From positions 4,041,420 to 4,105,419 of the forward strand of contig RPFO01000076.1 of assembly GCA_009746045.1 (NCBI GenBank): a DNA stretch of 64,000 nucleotides, written 5' to 3'. Positions 31,200-42,245 of the stretch are shown piece after piece. Numbering within the stretch: the stretch's first letter is position 1; each line of letters begins with the position of its first letter. A program made the translations under genes and the position numbers. The notes under the pieces are model-generated. The model saw nothing but the letters and a program-made list of their open reading frames with translations, ran no database searches and was not told where the DNA came from. This DNA comes from Mesostigma viride (Eukaryota > Streptophyta > Mesostigmatophyceae > Mesostigmatales > Mesostigmataceae).

Positions 31200-34100
31200 C
31201 TAGCTACATCATCCCCTGTAAATAGTCAATCACCCCTTGGGGAAGGTGTGTTGGATGTACATAAGGATGGGGGTGTGCCCCTTGTGCAGCACCAAGGGTG
31301 TAAAGATGTTGTTCTTCCACTGGATTGCAATAACAATGCTGCAGCTGAATTCCCTATGCCTCATGCAGGTGGTGGGTCTCCAGCAGGTGCTGGCCTGGAG
31401 GGCCAAAGGACCTTGCTGGAAGGGCCTGGAGCGGTCCAGGGAGCAGGACCTGGCTTGGGGAGTCAGGATGGCCTGCAGGAAGGCCCTGGAACCTCAGGAG
31501 TGGATCATGTGTCCCCACACACGGTTCAGACGTCTCGCCAGGTCAGTACTGACAGAGTGCTGAGCTATGCTGAGGCTGGCCATAGATTGCATCATATGTT
31601 TGGGCATTCTGGGCAGGCAGCAATGTTTGCTTGGAAGCTAGGTAGGGAGCCTTTGTGGGAGGCATGCCAGGCTGCTGCTGAGAACTGTGGTTGCCAGGAG
31701 AATGCTGTTCACCCACCTCAGTCCCATGCTAGGGAGCCTGCTAGGGAGCGTGGCGACATCCAGATGGATATCCAGCATATCAGGGGCTTGTATATATTGG
31801 TGGCAGTGGACAGGTTCAGCAGATATAGGCTGATAGACGTTCTGCCTGGTATGCAGGAGCACCACTTGTTGTTGGGTATGAAGGCCCTGATCCCAGGCTT
31901 TGGGGTGTGCAAGAGTGTGCAGGCAGACTTGCAGTTTGACTGTTTGCTCAAGCATCAGGACCAGCTGCCTTGTAAGCTGGTAGTAGTCCCCAGGGAGAGT
32001 CATGGGCAGCAAGGGGCTGTAGAGAGATCCATACGTGAAGTGAAGACAGTGGTGCTAGCAGCAGAGTCAGTGCCACTTGTGGCATCTGCCTTAGAGAGGG
32101 CAGCCTGGTGTAAGGGGATAGAAGAGCAGCTGAACCACAGGGTTAACTATTACTTTGATGGTGTGGCTGTCTCTCCCCTGGCCCTGCAGTATAGCTTGTT
32201 ACCTGAGAACGTGGTGCAGGCCAGTCTTAGGAAGGCAGATAGGTTATTTGCCCAGCTGAGACGTAAGGACAAGAACTGGAATGTGCTGAGGCCTCAGGTG
32301 GGGCTGAAGGTCAGGATGTGGAAGGAACCATCTATTCCAGGCAAGCGGGGGAAGTGGCAGGATGGGGTTGTCACTCGTGTGGAAGAAGCTAACAGATCTT
32401 GCCTGGTGGCTTTGGAAAAGGATCCAAGGCACGTGTACAGGTTGTCCTGGGCTCATGTCAAGGAAAGAAGGCCACATGCAATCTGGCCTGCAGACGGGCC
32501 AGGCCCTCCCAGCTGGGTTGAGGAGCCAGGCCAGAGCCAGGCAGCAGCAGCTAACAATCCTCTGGTAGTGGATGATGGTCTGTCCCTGCTGGAAGATGAC
32601 GAGCAGGAGGAGGCTGCTGAAGCAACTGTCACAAGGCCAGAGGGGACGGGGCAGCCACCTAAGGCCCGGGGGCCTCTCATGGCGGACGTCATCCGAGCAC
32701 TCATGCGCAGCAAACATGATCCCAAGGTATCCAAGCTCACGGGGTGGGGGTCGTGCTGGGCAGCTACAATGGAGGTAGATACCAACTCACAGGTGTCTGT
32801 CATCAGGGAAGAGGATGCTGTAGGCTTACAGATGTCCCATCCCAGTTGCCTTGCTGTGTCTGATTTCTCAGGAAAGGTGTCCATGAAGATCCTTGGGGAA
32901 GTGAGTGTGCCTATCTTAGGGGTGCCCACCACGTTCTGTGTGGTAGAGGGCTATAAGGGGCCTGCCATTCTGGGACAGAACTTCTTGTGCATGCCAGGGG
33001 TTACTTTGACCTCTGATGAGTTGGCACTAGAAGGCAGGGGCAGCCTCCCCCTTGAAAGATATCACTATTCCCAGGGTCTTGCAGTGGCGGTGAAGGCTGT
33101 TAGGAGTCAGCCAGCTGAGGGTCCTCAGAGTCAGGAGCCCATAGCTGAGGACTTGTTGATAATCCCAACCACCTTTGATCCAAGGCAGTTAGGGGTAAAC
33201 AGGTACCAGATAGCTGCTCACAGTCCTATTCCCTGGCGCCAGCTAGTCGAGATGATGCAGAGCCCCAAGATGGCTAAGGCATGGACTCTTGGCTTTGTTG
33301 CTTCTGGGCATGAGTGGATAGTTTCCAACTGTGCAGAACCTGTGGATGAGCTGCCAGAAGTTCACCAGCTGCTCAGATTGATGTTTGTCCTCAAGCTCAA
33401 GGAGGTTGATGGTGTCCAGGTGCCACATGTCAGACCAGTTGTAACCGAGTATCATGGCACTGGCCAGTTGTTAGATGAGGAGCTCTATACTCCAGGGATG
33501 CTGCATGACACGTGGAGGATTCTGCTGTGTATATTTCTGTCTTTTCTGGTTAAGGGTGTGCCCTATAGCTCTGTGCTGATTGATTTCAAGAGGGCTTTTC
33601 TCAAGGGTGACCAAGATCAGGCTAGGCAGACTTGGAGAGATATCCCTCCTTTCTTTGTGACTGTACCTGCTGTATGGAGAGCAGAGATAAAGGCCAGGTA
33701 CCTGAGAATTCTGAAAGGGTTGGAAGGTCTCAGGTCCAGTCCCATTATCTGGAGAAAGAGCCTAGAGAAATTCTTGAAGAATACTTGTGGGTTCTGTGTC
33801 TCCAGTGGATCCCTGTTTGTTCCAAGGGTCCTACAATGGCCTTCCTGTCTTTGCCTCACTGCATGGTGATGACCTGCATCTCATAGGTCCACCAGACTGG
33901 GTTGAGGCTGTCTTGGCTAAGATCCAGAAGCGGTTTGAGCTGGGTAAGATACAGCACATGGTGGAGAATGAGCCTATGGTCTTCTGTGGCATGCAGGCTA
34001 CGTTGTTCCAAGCCAAGGGCTCGTGGTTCATCAGGATGGAGGGTGGTAAGGACTACCCACAGCAGATTGTAGATGCATTGCAGGAGCCCATCACGCAGGC

Positions 34101-34764
34101 TAGGTGTGCTACCATCAGGGGCATGCTGGCATGGCTTGCAAGTATATGTGCCCCTGACTTGCTGGTTCTGAGTCGACTTACTGATTCCCAGCTGGTTGAG
34201 GTGGGTGCTGAGAGTGTGGTGCAGGCTGTCATGATGTCTCCCCCTCTCATACTGGGTCCTGTGGATTTGTACAAGCCCCTTGACATGGTTCTCTATGTAG
34301 ACAGTTCTATGGACAATAGGAAGGTCACAGAGGTCAGGGGCCGGGCAGCAGCATTAGTTACCCTGGAGCAAGATCACACCTCACTTGTTACCTGGTACAG
34401 TCGGTTACAGAACAGGGTTACACCCAGCAGTGATATTGCTGAGTGCAGGGCAATCTGTGAAGGGCTGCATACTGCTCTTTACTTGAGGGAGCTCTTCTAC
34501 CAGCTATGTCAAGTGGCTTCCTGTAGGTTGCAGCTGCACACACTGGTGAGGACTGATAGCATGGGCATGGTGCAATTTGTGCACAGGCAGCAGGCCAGGA
34601 GCAGGGACCTTGACTACTTGTTGCTCAAGGAGATGTCCTACCTAGCTCACATTAAACATGTGCCTGGTGTGGACAACCCTGCAGATGCCCTCACCAAGCT
34701 GGAGGAGAAGGCGGAGAGGCAGTACCCCCTGCTCCGTGGGCTCATGGACAGTTACGTTAAATAG
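31200..34764 (+). pseudogene. Copia pol: integrase - protease-like - RT - RNase H, copy A
   Basis: In the same frame as the gag stop, so it is probably reached by readthrough. Integrase: zinc-binding HHMFGHSGQ, catalytic region MDIQHIRGLYILVAVDRFSR, VQADLQFD, then ESHGQQGAVERSIREVK (32,000-32,040). Protease-like: MEVDTNSQVSVI at about 32,770 and AILGQNFL. RT: VLIDFKRAFLKGD and LHGDDLHLIG near 33,865. RNase H: YVDSSMDNRK, DIAECRAICEGLHT, RTDSMGMV, DNPADALTK. A 2-base loss near 33,795 splits the ORF (873 + 325 codons). The end is replaced by the palindromic insertion, giving a stop at 34,764. Confidence 0.88.
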
Positions 34765-35630
34765 TGCCGGAACCTTTTGCCGCCTGAGGCAAATCGGTCC
34801 GTAACACTATTTTGCCCGGAATAACCACTTCCGAGCACCCAAGTTAATTCGGCCGAATTAACTTGGGTGCTCGGAAGTGGTTATTCCGGGCAAAATAGTG
34901 TTACGGACCGATTTGCCTCAGGCGGCAAAAGGTTCCGGCACTATTTAACGTAACTAAAACCTGGCCTCGTGGAGGGGGGACGAAGAGCCCGAGACATCCG
35001 CCTAGGCCGCTGAGCACGCACCACTAAATGCGCCGGAGCTGCCTCAGTGAGGATTCGAACCCCTGACCTCCAAGGTGCACAGGTTTTAGTTACGTTAAAT
35101 AGTGCCGGAACCTTTTGCCGCCTGAGGCAAATCGGTCCGTAACACTATTTTGCCCGGAATAACCACTTCCGAGCACCCAAGTTAATTCGGCCGAATTAAC
35201 TTGGGTGCTCGGAAGTGGTTATTCCGGGCAAAATAGTGTTACGGACCGATTTGCCTCAGGCGGCAAAAGGTTCCGGCACTATTTAACCTAACTAAAACCC
35301 GTGCAACTTGGAGGTCAGGGGTTCGAATCCTCACTGAGGCAGCTCCGGCGCATTTAGTGGTGCGTGCTCAGCGGCCTAGGCGGATGTCTCGGGCTCTTCG
35401 TCCCCCTCCACGAGGCCAGGTTTTAGTTAGGTTAAATAGTGCCGGAACCTTTTGCCGCCTGAGGCAAATCGGTCCGTAACACTATTTTGCCCGGAATAAC
35501 CACTTCCGAGCACCCAAGTTAATTCGGCCGAATTAACTTGGGTGCTCGGAAGTGGTTATTCCGGGCAAAATAGTGTTACGGACCGATTTGCCTCAGGCGG
35601 CAAAAGGTTCCGGCACTATTTAACGTAACT
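34750..35630. mobile_element. Palindromic composite element, family 1 (P-S-P-S'-P dimer)
   Basis: Inserted in copia A; TGGAC is duplicated on both sides (34,745-34,749 and 35,631-35,635) and occurs once in copy C at the same site. Three 206-bp palindromes P (34,750-34,955; 35,088-35,293; 35,425-35,630), each with 103-bp arms and no spacer, flank a 132-bp module S (34,956-35,087) and its inverted copy (35,294-35,424). P starts AGTTACGTTAAATAG and ends with the complement. S holds GGTTCGAATCC, a Pol III B-box, on the minus strand and S' on the plus strand. No ORF. Confidence 0.92.
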
Positions 35631-35635
35631 TGGAC

Positions 35636-36437
35636 CCCTTACACGGGCGGCCATAGAGACCAGGCCTTGCTTCAGCTTGGGTGCCCCCAGTGGGCTGCTT
35701 GACCAAAGTACCAAGTGGTGACTGGTGCTTACTGGTTGACAGCCGGTCCTTCAGGGTTAGGTACACCCTCCTGGACAGGAGTTGGTATGGAATGTCACTC
35801 CTACCAGCTGAGAATCATGCCTGGCCCTCCCCATGGGGTTCAGAAGAGTCGCCAGGACTTAAGTCGACGCCTTTGGCCTCAAACAGTTAGGCCATGCAAG
35901 GGCAACCCGAATGTTGGTTCTTACAGGTTGCTGTACATATGTTTTCTAGTGCTTGTTTCCAACCTGTTGCTAATAAAGAACCTGGTTGTGTGACCATGTG
36001 GAACATGGTTGCCAGGGGGCCACATTCTGGGTTATATAATGCTTGAATAAAACATAATCATGTCATGTCATTCTCATGTTGTTCCCATGGTTGTCATGTT
36101 TCTCTTGTGTAAAGTTCCAGGTCACCTATAAACCTGGAGGTTGGGGTGGGGTTCAATTCCCCAGCAGAGCCACAGCCTGGCATGAGTGATTCCTGGGCTT
36201 AACACCCAGTGAAGACATGGGCTCCCCAATGAGGCAGTATTTGTATAGGTGCTACCTGGGTCTCTTTGAGCATAAAAGGGACAGGCTGGCCAAGGCGGGC
36301 GCCATAAGAACGGGCGCCTGTGATAACTGTGAAAGATCAGGAACTCACAATAGTACGTTCTTGGCATCCTGTAATCCCAGCCATTGGACTAGGTAATGTG
36401 CCTTGACTTTAATCTAGCACCAAGTTCCCAACCAAAG
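35636..36437 (+). other. 3' region of copia A, with tRNA-like T-arm and PBS-complementary stretch
   Basis: Conserved in C and D. It contains TGGGGTTCAATTCCCCA (about 36,147-36,163), a perfect 5-bp stem with 7-nt loop like a tRNA T-arm. It also contains a CCAGG..CCTGG stem just before, a GGGCGCC..GGGCGCC block near 36,296-36,318 and polyadenylation-like AATAAA signals at 35,974 and 36,045. CAATAGTACG at 36,348-36,357 is complementary to the 10 nt after the 5' LTR. No ORF of note. Confidence 0.6.
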
Positions 36438-36468
36438 TTCACAGTTCTGGCTGCTCGCTAACTGATGG

Positions 36469-36757
36469 ATCTCCTCAGGAGTATTGTGAGCAGTGATGCC
36501 ACGTGGCTCATGCCTTCGGACATGGGGGAAGACTGGAGTCCCTGCCTCCTTCTCGTTGTGCCCCACATACAGGAATGTAAAGGACTATAAGAAGTGCTTT
36601 GCGTTTCAATCCCCGGCCACGGATATGTGGCGCGTGTGTAATAATTAGTTAAGGTGCATTAATCAATCAATTAATTAATTAATTAATCAATCAATCAATT
36701 AATTAATTCAGTTAAGGTGCATTAATCAATTAATTAATTAGGAACATAACTCGGTTG
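36469..36757. repeat. Flank of copia A, then AATT-rich microsatellite
   Basis: From 36,645 to 36,745 AATTAATC/AATTAATT runs occur twice, separated by CAGTTAAGGTGCATTAATC. No gene is seen. The segment continues the pre-insertion sequence found before 27,965. Confidence 0.6.
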
Positions 36758-37075
36758 GGAGTACATGTAGCACATATCCCTGAGAAGGGGCATATGGCTT
36801 TTAATACATTCTGGGCTACTTCCTGCAAGGGTAGGGATGTAAACTACACCTGCTCTGGGTGCACAAAGGGCACCTGCACACCACTGTATTCAGGCACCTA
36901 GGGGGCCGACAGAGGTGGGAAGATCATAATGGCTATACAAAGGCTAGGGCATGGCTTCTCATCAGAGAGTGACTCTCTGCATAGGCAGAGCTGGGCTAAA
37001 TTCTTAATGCATCATCCATGGGGAATCCCATTATAGGCAGAGCGTGGCTAAATTCTGAAAGCATCATCCATGGGG
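36758..37075 (+). repeat. Dispersed repeat with conserved coding-like block (copy 2)
   Basis: Diverged copy of the minus-strand block at 19,545-19,895: CACATATCCCTGAGAAGG (HISLRRGIW) and CTCTGGGTGCACAA at corresponding positions, with stops in frame. Family unknown. Confidence 0.5.
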
Positions 37076-37099
37076 GCAATTATGGGCGCACATGCGCGT

Positions 37100-38600
37100 G
37101 GGCCACTTGCTATGCTCAACCTTAATAATCTGCACTACTGCTACTTATTCCCTAGACTGGGGTTGCTGGGGTGGCCGGGGGTGCCTGCCAGGGCTTCGGT
37201 GGTCGACGTGGATGACGTGGACCCCCCCTCCAGTACTATACCGGTTTTCCCCCTGCGCTCTGCCGGAGCTGGAGGTAGATCGGCCATAGCTCGCGTCGTC
37301 GTTGTTGCTGGGCCAGGGTCAGGTCTTTGTCCAGCGCGTAGCGAGTCCTAGAGAGCTTCTTGCGGCCTTTAAGGAACGACAGCTTATCCGCCATGTACTT
37401 AAATTAAGGTGAGGAGCACGGGGGCCGGGCCAGCCTTACCCCGCGCGCGGGGAAGGCGGGCAGCCGACATCCGCAGCTCACCAGTGAGATGCATGGGGGC
37501 AAGAATGTCGTGCAAAAATGCCGTGACTATAAGAGTCGTCGAGGTCTCATCTGCCGGCTGGTCGAAGTGCTTGACGATGACATTGTGGCTGCGCTGGGTG
37601 CGGTCGGCCTCCTCGCGGAGGTCGAGGGCTTGTTGCTTGAGCTGTGCCGTGATGGTGGAGGTGGTGGAGGTGGTGTGGTGCTTGAGCAGGTCCGCCCAGG
37701 TCTGGGTGGGAGGGGCGTCACTGCCTGGGCCAGCGGGGGCTGGCTTGGCGGCAATGTCCTTCACCGCCTGGGCGGTGATGCCTGAGGTGTTTTGCAGGCA
37801 CTCGATGGCGATGGCGGTGTCCTTGAGGCGCTGGTCGATGTCGAGGAGCTGGGCTTCAAGGGCGGCGGCCGGTGGAGGTGGAGGTGGCAGTGGAGGTGGA
37901 GGCGAGGAGGGTTGAGGTGGAGGTGACGGTGGTGGAAAGGTGAGGGAGCTCAGCAGCCAGCGTGCCGCCCATTGCCGCCACATCTGCAGCGAGCTGGGGG
38001 GTCACGTGCTGCTCCAAAGCGTCCTTAAAAGGAGGTTTGCGGACGATGGTGTCGGTCGCGACGGTGGCGGGCGGCCATTGCATTGGGTGAGGGAGCCCAG
38101 ATCTTGGCTTCGGAGCGCCCGAGGAGGGAGCAGAGGGCGAAGCGCTGGAGCCGGGGGCGATTCGTGCGGAGAATTTTTGGGAGATCTTCAGTGCTGTTGA
38201 AAGGCTGGCCACTTGGCCAGCGCCGGGCCGCAATTGTGGGAGATGAGGTGCGAGCACAGGTCAATAAGCGAGGCGTGCGTGCCGTAAAACACGTCTTCCA
38301 TGAAGGCTCCTGGGCTGCAATTCCAGTAGCCATGTGCATTGATGTCAAAGGCGATCTCGTCCCAGTGCGGCAGTCCTCGGCAGAGCGACTGCGTTTGGGC
38401 TCAGGCGATGCAGATGGCGAGGCAAGCCCGGAGGCCGGGGGGCTGGGCACCCACCATTGCACGACTAGTGTCACCGCTGCCTTCCGGGCCTGAGGGCGGA
38501 GCTGCAGCCGGAGCTGCAGACGTATTTTCAGGGCTTAGCGCAGCCGCCATGCTGCGTTGCGTAGAGGAGCGTTTGCTCGTCATATATTGCGTAATAGCTC
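37100..38600 (-). pseudogene. LINE ORF1-like fragment on the minus strand
   Basis: Minus-strand pieces: an Ala/Pro-rich start (MAAALSPENTSAAPAAAPPS), a coiled-coil part (LDIDQRLKDTAIAIECLQNT), an RRM-like part (SHNVIVKHFDQPADETST; RGKAGPAPVLLTLI) and a C-terminal part (SFLKGRKKLSRTRYALDKD). The 3' flank at 37,100-37,210 matches the LINE at 14,900-15,000. Several frameshifts and a stop at 37,399; ORF2 is missing. Confidence 0.65.
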
Positions 38601-38871
38601 CAGAAAATTATATCAGTGTGTGCGTCTTAGAAAGACGAAGCGATTGTGATATTCACGGCCGAATTTGGCATGCCCAGACGTGAAAGTTATGAGCTCCGCC
38701 GTCAGCCATGGCTACCTCGTGGCTCGTGGCTCGTGGCGTTAAGGTGCATGCGGGCCATATTGCATGCAGCCGTGTTCATAAATAAGCCATTTTCACATGT
38801 GGATGCTCGATCGACAATTGACTTTTTTCTTATTGTATGTGATTCAATGAGGCCACAGGGGATGATGGGTC
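38601..38871. other. Sequence between LINE fragment and copia B
   Basis: About 270 bp, no feature that I can support. The last five bases, GGGTC, are the candidate left target duplication of copy B; its partner is not found because B is truncated. Confidence 0.4.
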
Positions 38872-39520
38872 AGTTAGCATTCTGGGCAGCCAATATGCTA
38901 AGTGGATGCAGTTTGGAAAGACCTTTCCAACGCCGTGCTGACCGCCTGATACAGACAAGGGACAAGGAAGATATGAGGTCCCGAAGTCCTAGCCATCCGC
39001 GGCCGGCGAAGGTGCAGTCCTCTGGTGTAGTGGACAGGACACGTGGCAGGCCGTGCCTACACAGGCTTAGCCTGTCCATCACGTGACTGTGGTCCACGTA
39101 GACCAGGAGGAGCAGCAGCCTGTGACTGGTGGGGTGCTGGAGCTGGCACAGGACTGCAAGGATACTAGCTAGACCTTGCAGGCTTGTGACAGGTCCTGTA
39201 CTTCCTAGGTTGCAGGAGTCTAGGCAAATCCAGCTCGTCCTGGCTCTGCACTGATGCCAGTGGACGTTGGGGATTTGCTTGCACGCCTGCACGTGCCTCG
39301 TCACACCGATGGGAACGAGGAACAACGAAGGGGATATAGCTTGGTCATGGGGATGACCAGCTATCTTGGCAAGCACGAACCGTGGGCGCCCACATTGGAC
39401 GTGGAAGTGACCACCGTGGTCGTGACTTGGTGCACGGGTTAAAAGGTTGCTGCCTGCAACTTTGGCTCATCCCGTTGTGTGAAAGACCAGGAGCTCACGC
39501 TCTGGGCTTTGTTGCTAACT
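38872..39520 (+). repeat. 5' LTR of copia B
   Basis: 649 bp, AGTTA..TAACT ends, TATA-like GTTAAAAGG near 39,441, hairpin TTGGTCATGGGGATGACCA near 39,342. It is followed by CGTACTATTG at 39,521-39,530, the same presumed primer-binding stretch as in A and D. Confidence 0.85.
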
Positions 39521-39551
39521 CGTACTATTGCACTTTCCTGTTGCAATTTTC

Positions 39552-40714
39552 ATGTCGGCCGACGCTCGGGCAAGGACGCCTGCGCCAGAGTCTTCGAGCC
39601 GTCAGGATTCGTCGGGTGCCGCCGGTGCGAGAGGGTCCATTTTACCCTTACACGCACCATGCAGTCGAACGCGTCCACCTTCGTGCAGGCCACCTACGTG
39701 GCGCGAGGGCTTGCTGTCAGGGAGGGTGGGTTGTGGTTTTTGGCAACGCTGCTGGGCCGTCGGCAAACGATCCAGTGGTGATGCGCATTAGGGCGACAAC
39801 ATCGCCAAGCGAAACGGGCAGGGTCGCCACGGAACGTCTCGTTGGCATACGCGACGAGATTGCGTCTTTGATTTACAGCCTTGAAGTCGCGTACCCGGGT
39901 GGGCACGTGACCTTACAGGCGCTTGACTTGGCCCGCGAGTCGCTGTTTCAGCTGGTCGCCATTTGCTTGGGCGGTGCAAGGCTGTTCAATCGATCACTGG
40001 GTGGCCACCAGTTCGTTGGGGGAAGGCACTGACGCATCCCACATCATACGGGACGCGCAAACGCGGGAGCAAGACAACCTGTGGTCATCTGCCGAAGTCG
40101 TCGCACAGACGTGCGAGCATCTGGTCAACATCCTGATCCAGGAGTCCCGCGGGCACGCGAATCATTGGGTCATTACCACAAGGCCGGCGGGCATTTGGTC
40201 CACTTTGGACACGCCCCGGGTGCAAAGGGCGCCAGGTACGATTGGGCCGACCGTGAGTGTAATCACCGGTCGTGAGGTTTCTGCCGAAGACTTCCACGAT
40301 CAGTTCGTGGACCGACCTGTGGGCATCAGTGCAAGGTCCTCGCAACAGATTGACGAGGGCGACGGGACGCAGGAGGGGTACTCGGCTCGGCGACGAGCAA
40401 AGCTGCACATTCCGGCAGAGCCAGATCACGATTTTGGTGAGTTTGGTCGAGGGTCGTGCAACGAGCGGCGTGGAGGTGGAAGCCGTTGGGTAAGGGACCT
40501 GGAGTGGTCTCGTCGAGGCAGCGAGCAAAGGGTGCCGGTAGAGTTGTCGGCTGACGGGTGACCGGTTAGCCGGGTGTTTGGGCCTTACAACGAGGCGGAG
40601 GTCCGAGCGGTACCCAGGGTTGGAACACCGGTGGCGCTCACTGCGCAGGAGCGTGAGGCGGAAGCAGCGTCTGAGGAGCAGCCAGCAGCCTCTTCAGGCG
40701 ACGCCAGCGCTTGA
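39552..40714 (+). pseudogene. Copia ORF1 (extra 5' ORF), copy B
   Basis: Starts MSADARARTPAPESSSRQDS. Conserved blocks are spread over three frames (FVQATYVARG; NAAGPSANDPVVMRIRATTS; IRDEIASLIYSLEVAYPGGH; CEHLVNILIQESRG; SARSSQQIDEGDGTQEGYSA). An in-frame stop lies at 40,559. The shared end SGDASA-stop falls at 40,714, 53 nt before the gag ATG. Confidence 0.65.
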
Positions 40715-40767
40715 GCCTGTTCTTCCTTTTCCTTCGCCTGTATTGTCGTGTCGCCACTTTGTATATA

Positions 40768-42124
40768 ATGCCTCGTGGAAAGCCCGGCGACGGCGACAAG
40801 GGCGAGGTGGAGGCACCGACTGGTGAAAGCCAGGAGCCGAGGAAGGACAAGAAGCAGTTGGTGGGGGAGGCTATAGTCCCTGCCAGCGACGGGAATGGGG
40901 CTAAGCGACCAGGGACGGCAAGCGGCGGCATGAGGAGACGGTGGAGGAGGCGAGGAAGGTGCGGGCGACATGGCCATCTGATGCAGTGATGGTGGCAAAC
41001 AGCCAGCCAGCCGTGGAGAAGCGTAAGAGGGATGTCTCCTCTGACGGCAATGGTAAGAGGCTCCATGTTGATGTGCCCTCCCCTATGCCTGCTGGCCCTA
41101 GTGGTGCTGTTGTTGTGACACCCGCTGCATGTGGGGGAGCCAGTAAGGGCACTGCCGGGGTCGAGGCCTCACATGAGTGCAGTTTCTATTATGAATGGGC
41201 AGAAGAACCCACCACTAGCACAGGAGGCCTTGGACAAGTGGCTAGAGGACATGGAGTTGGTTGTGCTCTCCGTGGACCCCACTGTCAACCTAGTGCAGGT
41301 GTTCCATTCATCCACGTGCAACAGGGATTCCTCAGAGCGTGTCAGGGAGAAGACTAGGACGGCTGTCAAGGATAAGCTAACCTGGGCTCAGTTCCTGGAT
41401 GGGTTGAGGGAAGAATTTTCTGATAAGGTTCTCAACCTCACCAACTATTACAAGCACCAGTATGACACCTTTGAGATAGTGGGCCCTGTAGCAGAGGAAT
41501 GGGCAAGGCTCAACCGTATCAGGGACAAGGGGGCTAAGTATGGCTTCCTGGTCACAGATAGGGCCTTAGCAGACTATTTCCTGGACCGTATGGGTTTGAG
41601 TGTGCATGGATGGCAGGAACAGCGCCCGAATGCCAGACTGATGGCTCCTTGCGTGCTTTGGAGCTTGTGATCCTCAGCATCAGGAAGCCAGACCCTGTTT
41701 GCAAGGCCATCCAGTCCCACGGCACGGCAATGCCACCTCCGCTGTGCAGAGCCAAGGTGATGTCCCCGGGTACCCAGCCCGTCGTGGGGCACAGCCTAAC
41801 AAGCGTAGGCGCTTCAGGCGCCAGAGGAATGGGGCTCAGGGTGGAAAAGGGCAAGGTTCCCAAGGAGGGGTTGGGGGCCAGCAAGCTGGTGGTCAGCAGG
41901 GAAAGGGTGGCCAGGGGCAAGGTAAGGGCCAAGCTCAAGACAACCAGGGCAAGCAGGGTGGGCAGTCTCAGGGAGGCCAGGGGAAACCTGGCAAGGGGGC
42001 TGGGTCTGGGAAGAAGGGTGGAGCATGCTTTGTGTATGGCAAGGAGGGTCACTGGCGACGTGAGTGCCCTGACAGGAACAAGGCCAAGCCTGCTGGGGCA
42101 GGGGGCCAGTCTGGGCAGCAGTGA
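40768..42124 (+). pseudogene. Copia gag, copy B (knuckle Cys to Tyr, frameshifts)
   Basis: MPRGKPGDGDKGEVEAPTGE start, capsid-like part from about 41,130, and an end with CFVYGKEGHWRREC, so the second Cys of the CCHC knuckle is Tyr. It retains DKGAKYGFLVTDRALADYFL, which is frameshifted in A and C. It ends TGA 42,122-42,124 followed by CTAG; pol begins in the same frame. Confidence 0.78.
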
Positions 42125-42245
42125 CTAGGTACGCCATCCCCTGTAAATAGTCAGTCACCCCTTGGGGAAGGTGTGTTGGATGTACAGAAGGATAGGGGTG
42201 TGCCCCTTGTGCAGCACCAAGGGTGTAAAGATGTTGTTCTTCCAC

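Larger units (their letters stand above)
27971..36463 (+). mobile_element. Copia-type LTR retrotransposon, copy A
   Basis: GATGG at 27,966-27,970 and 36,464-36,468 is the 5-bp target duplication. Order: 5' LTR (27,971-28,622), ORF1, gag, pol with a palindromic composite inserted at 34,750-35,630, a 3' region, and only the last roughly 26 bp of the 3' LTR (ending CTGCTCGCTAACT at 36,463). The rest of the 3' LTR is deleted. Several indels break the ORFs. Confidence 0.88.
38872..42245 (+). mobile_element. Copia-type element copy B, 3'-truncated
   Basis: 5' LTR 38,872-39,520 (AGTTAGCATTCTGGG..GTTGCTAACT), ORF1 39,552-40,714 and gag 40,768-42,124, then the first 120 bp of pol. Similarity to A and C stops near 42,245 (after GTTCTTCCACT). 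No RT, RNase H or 3' LTR follows, so it is a dead copy. Confidence 0.82.

Noticed and set aside
35300-35345. Complete tRNA gene around GGTTCGAATCC
   Set aside because: Only a B-box and part of a T-arm fit; no A-box, D-arm or acceptor stem was found in either composite family.
34750-35630. Simple assembly artefact (inverted contig join)
   Set aside because: A 5-bp duplication flanks it, the empty site exists in copia C, and a second unrelated family shows the same architecture; long reads would still be useful.
36121-36200. Functional tRNA gene in the copia 3' region
   Set aside because: T-arm is perfect but no full cloverleaf with an acceptor stem could be drawn.
37409-37915. Plus-strand ORF of 168 codons
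   Set aside because: Antisense shadow of the LINE ORF1 fragment, which carries the RRM-like and coiled-coil words on the minus strand.
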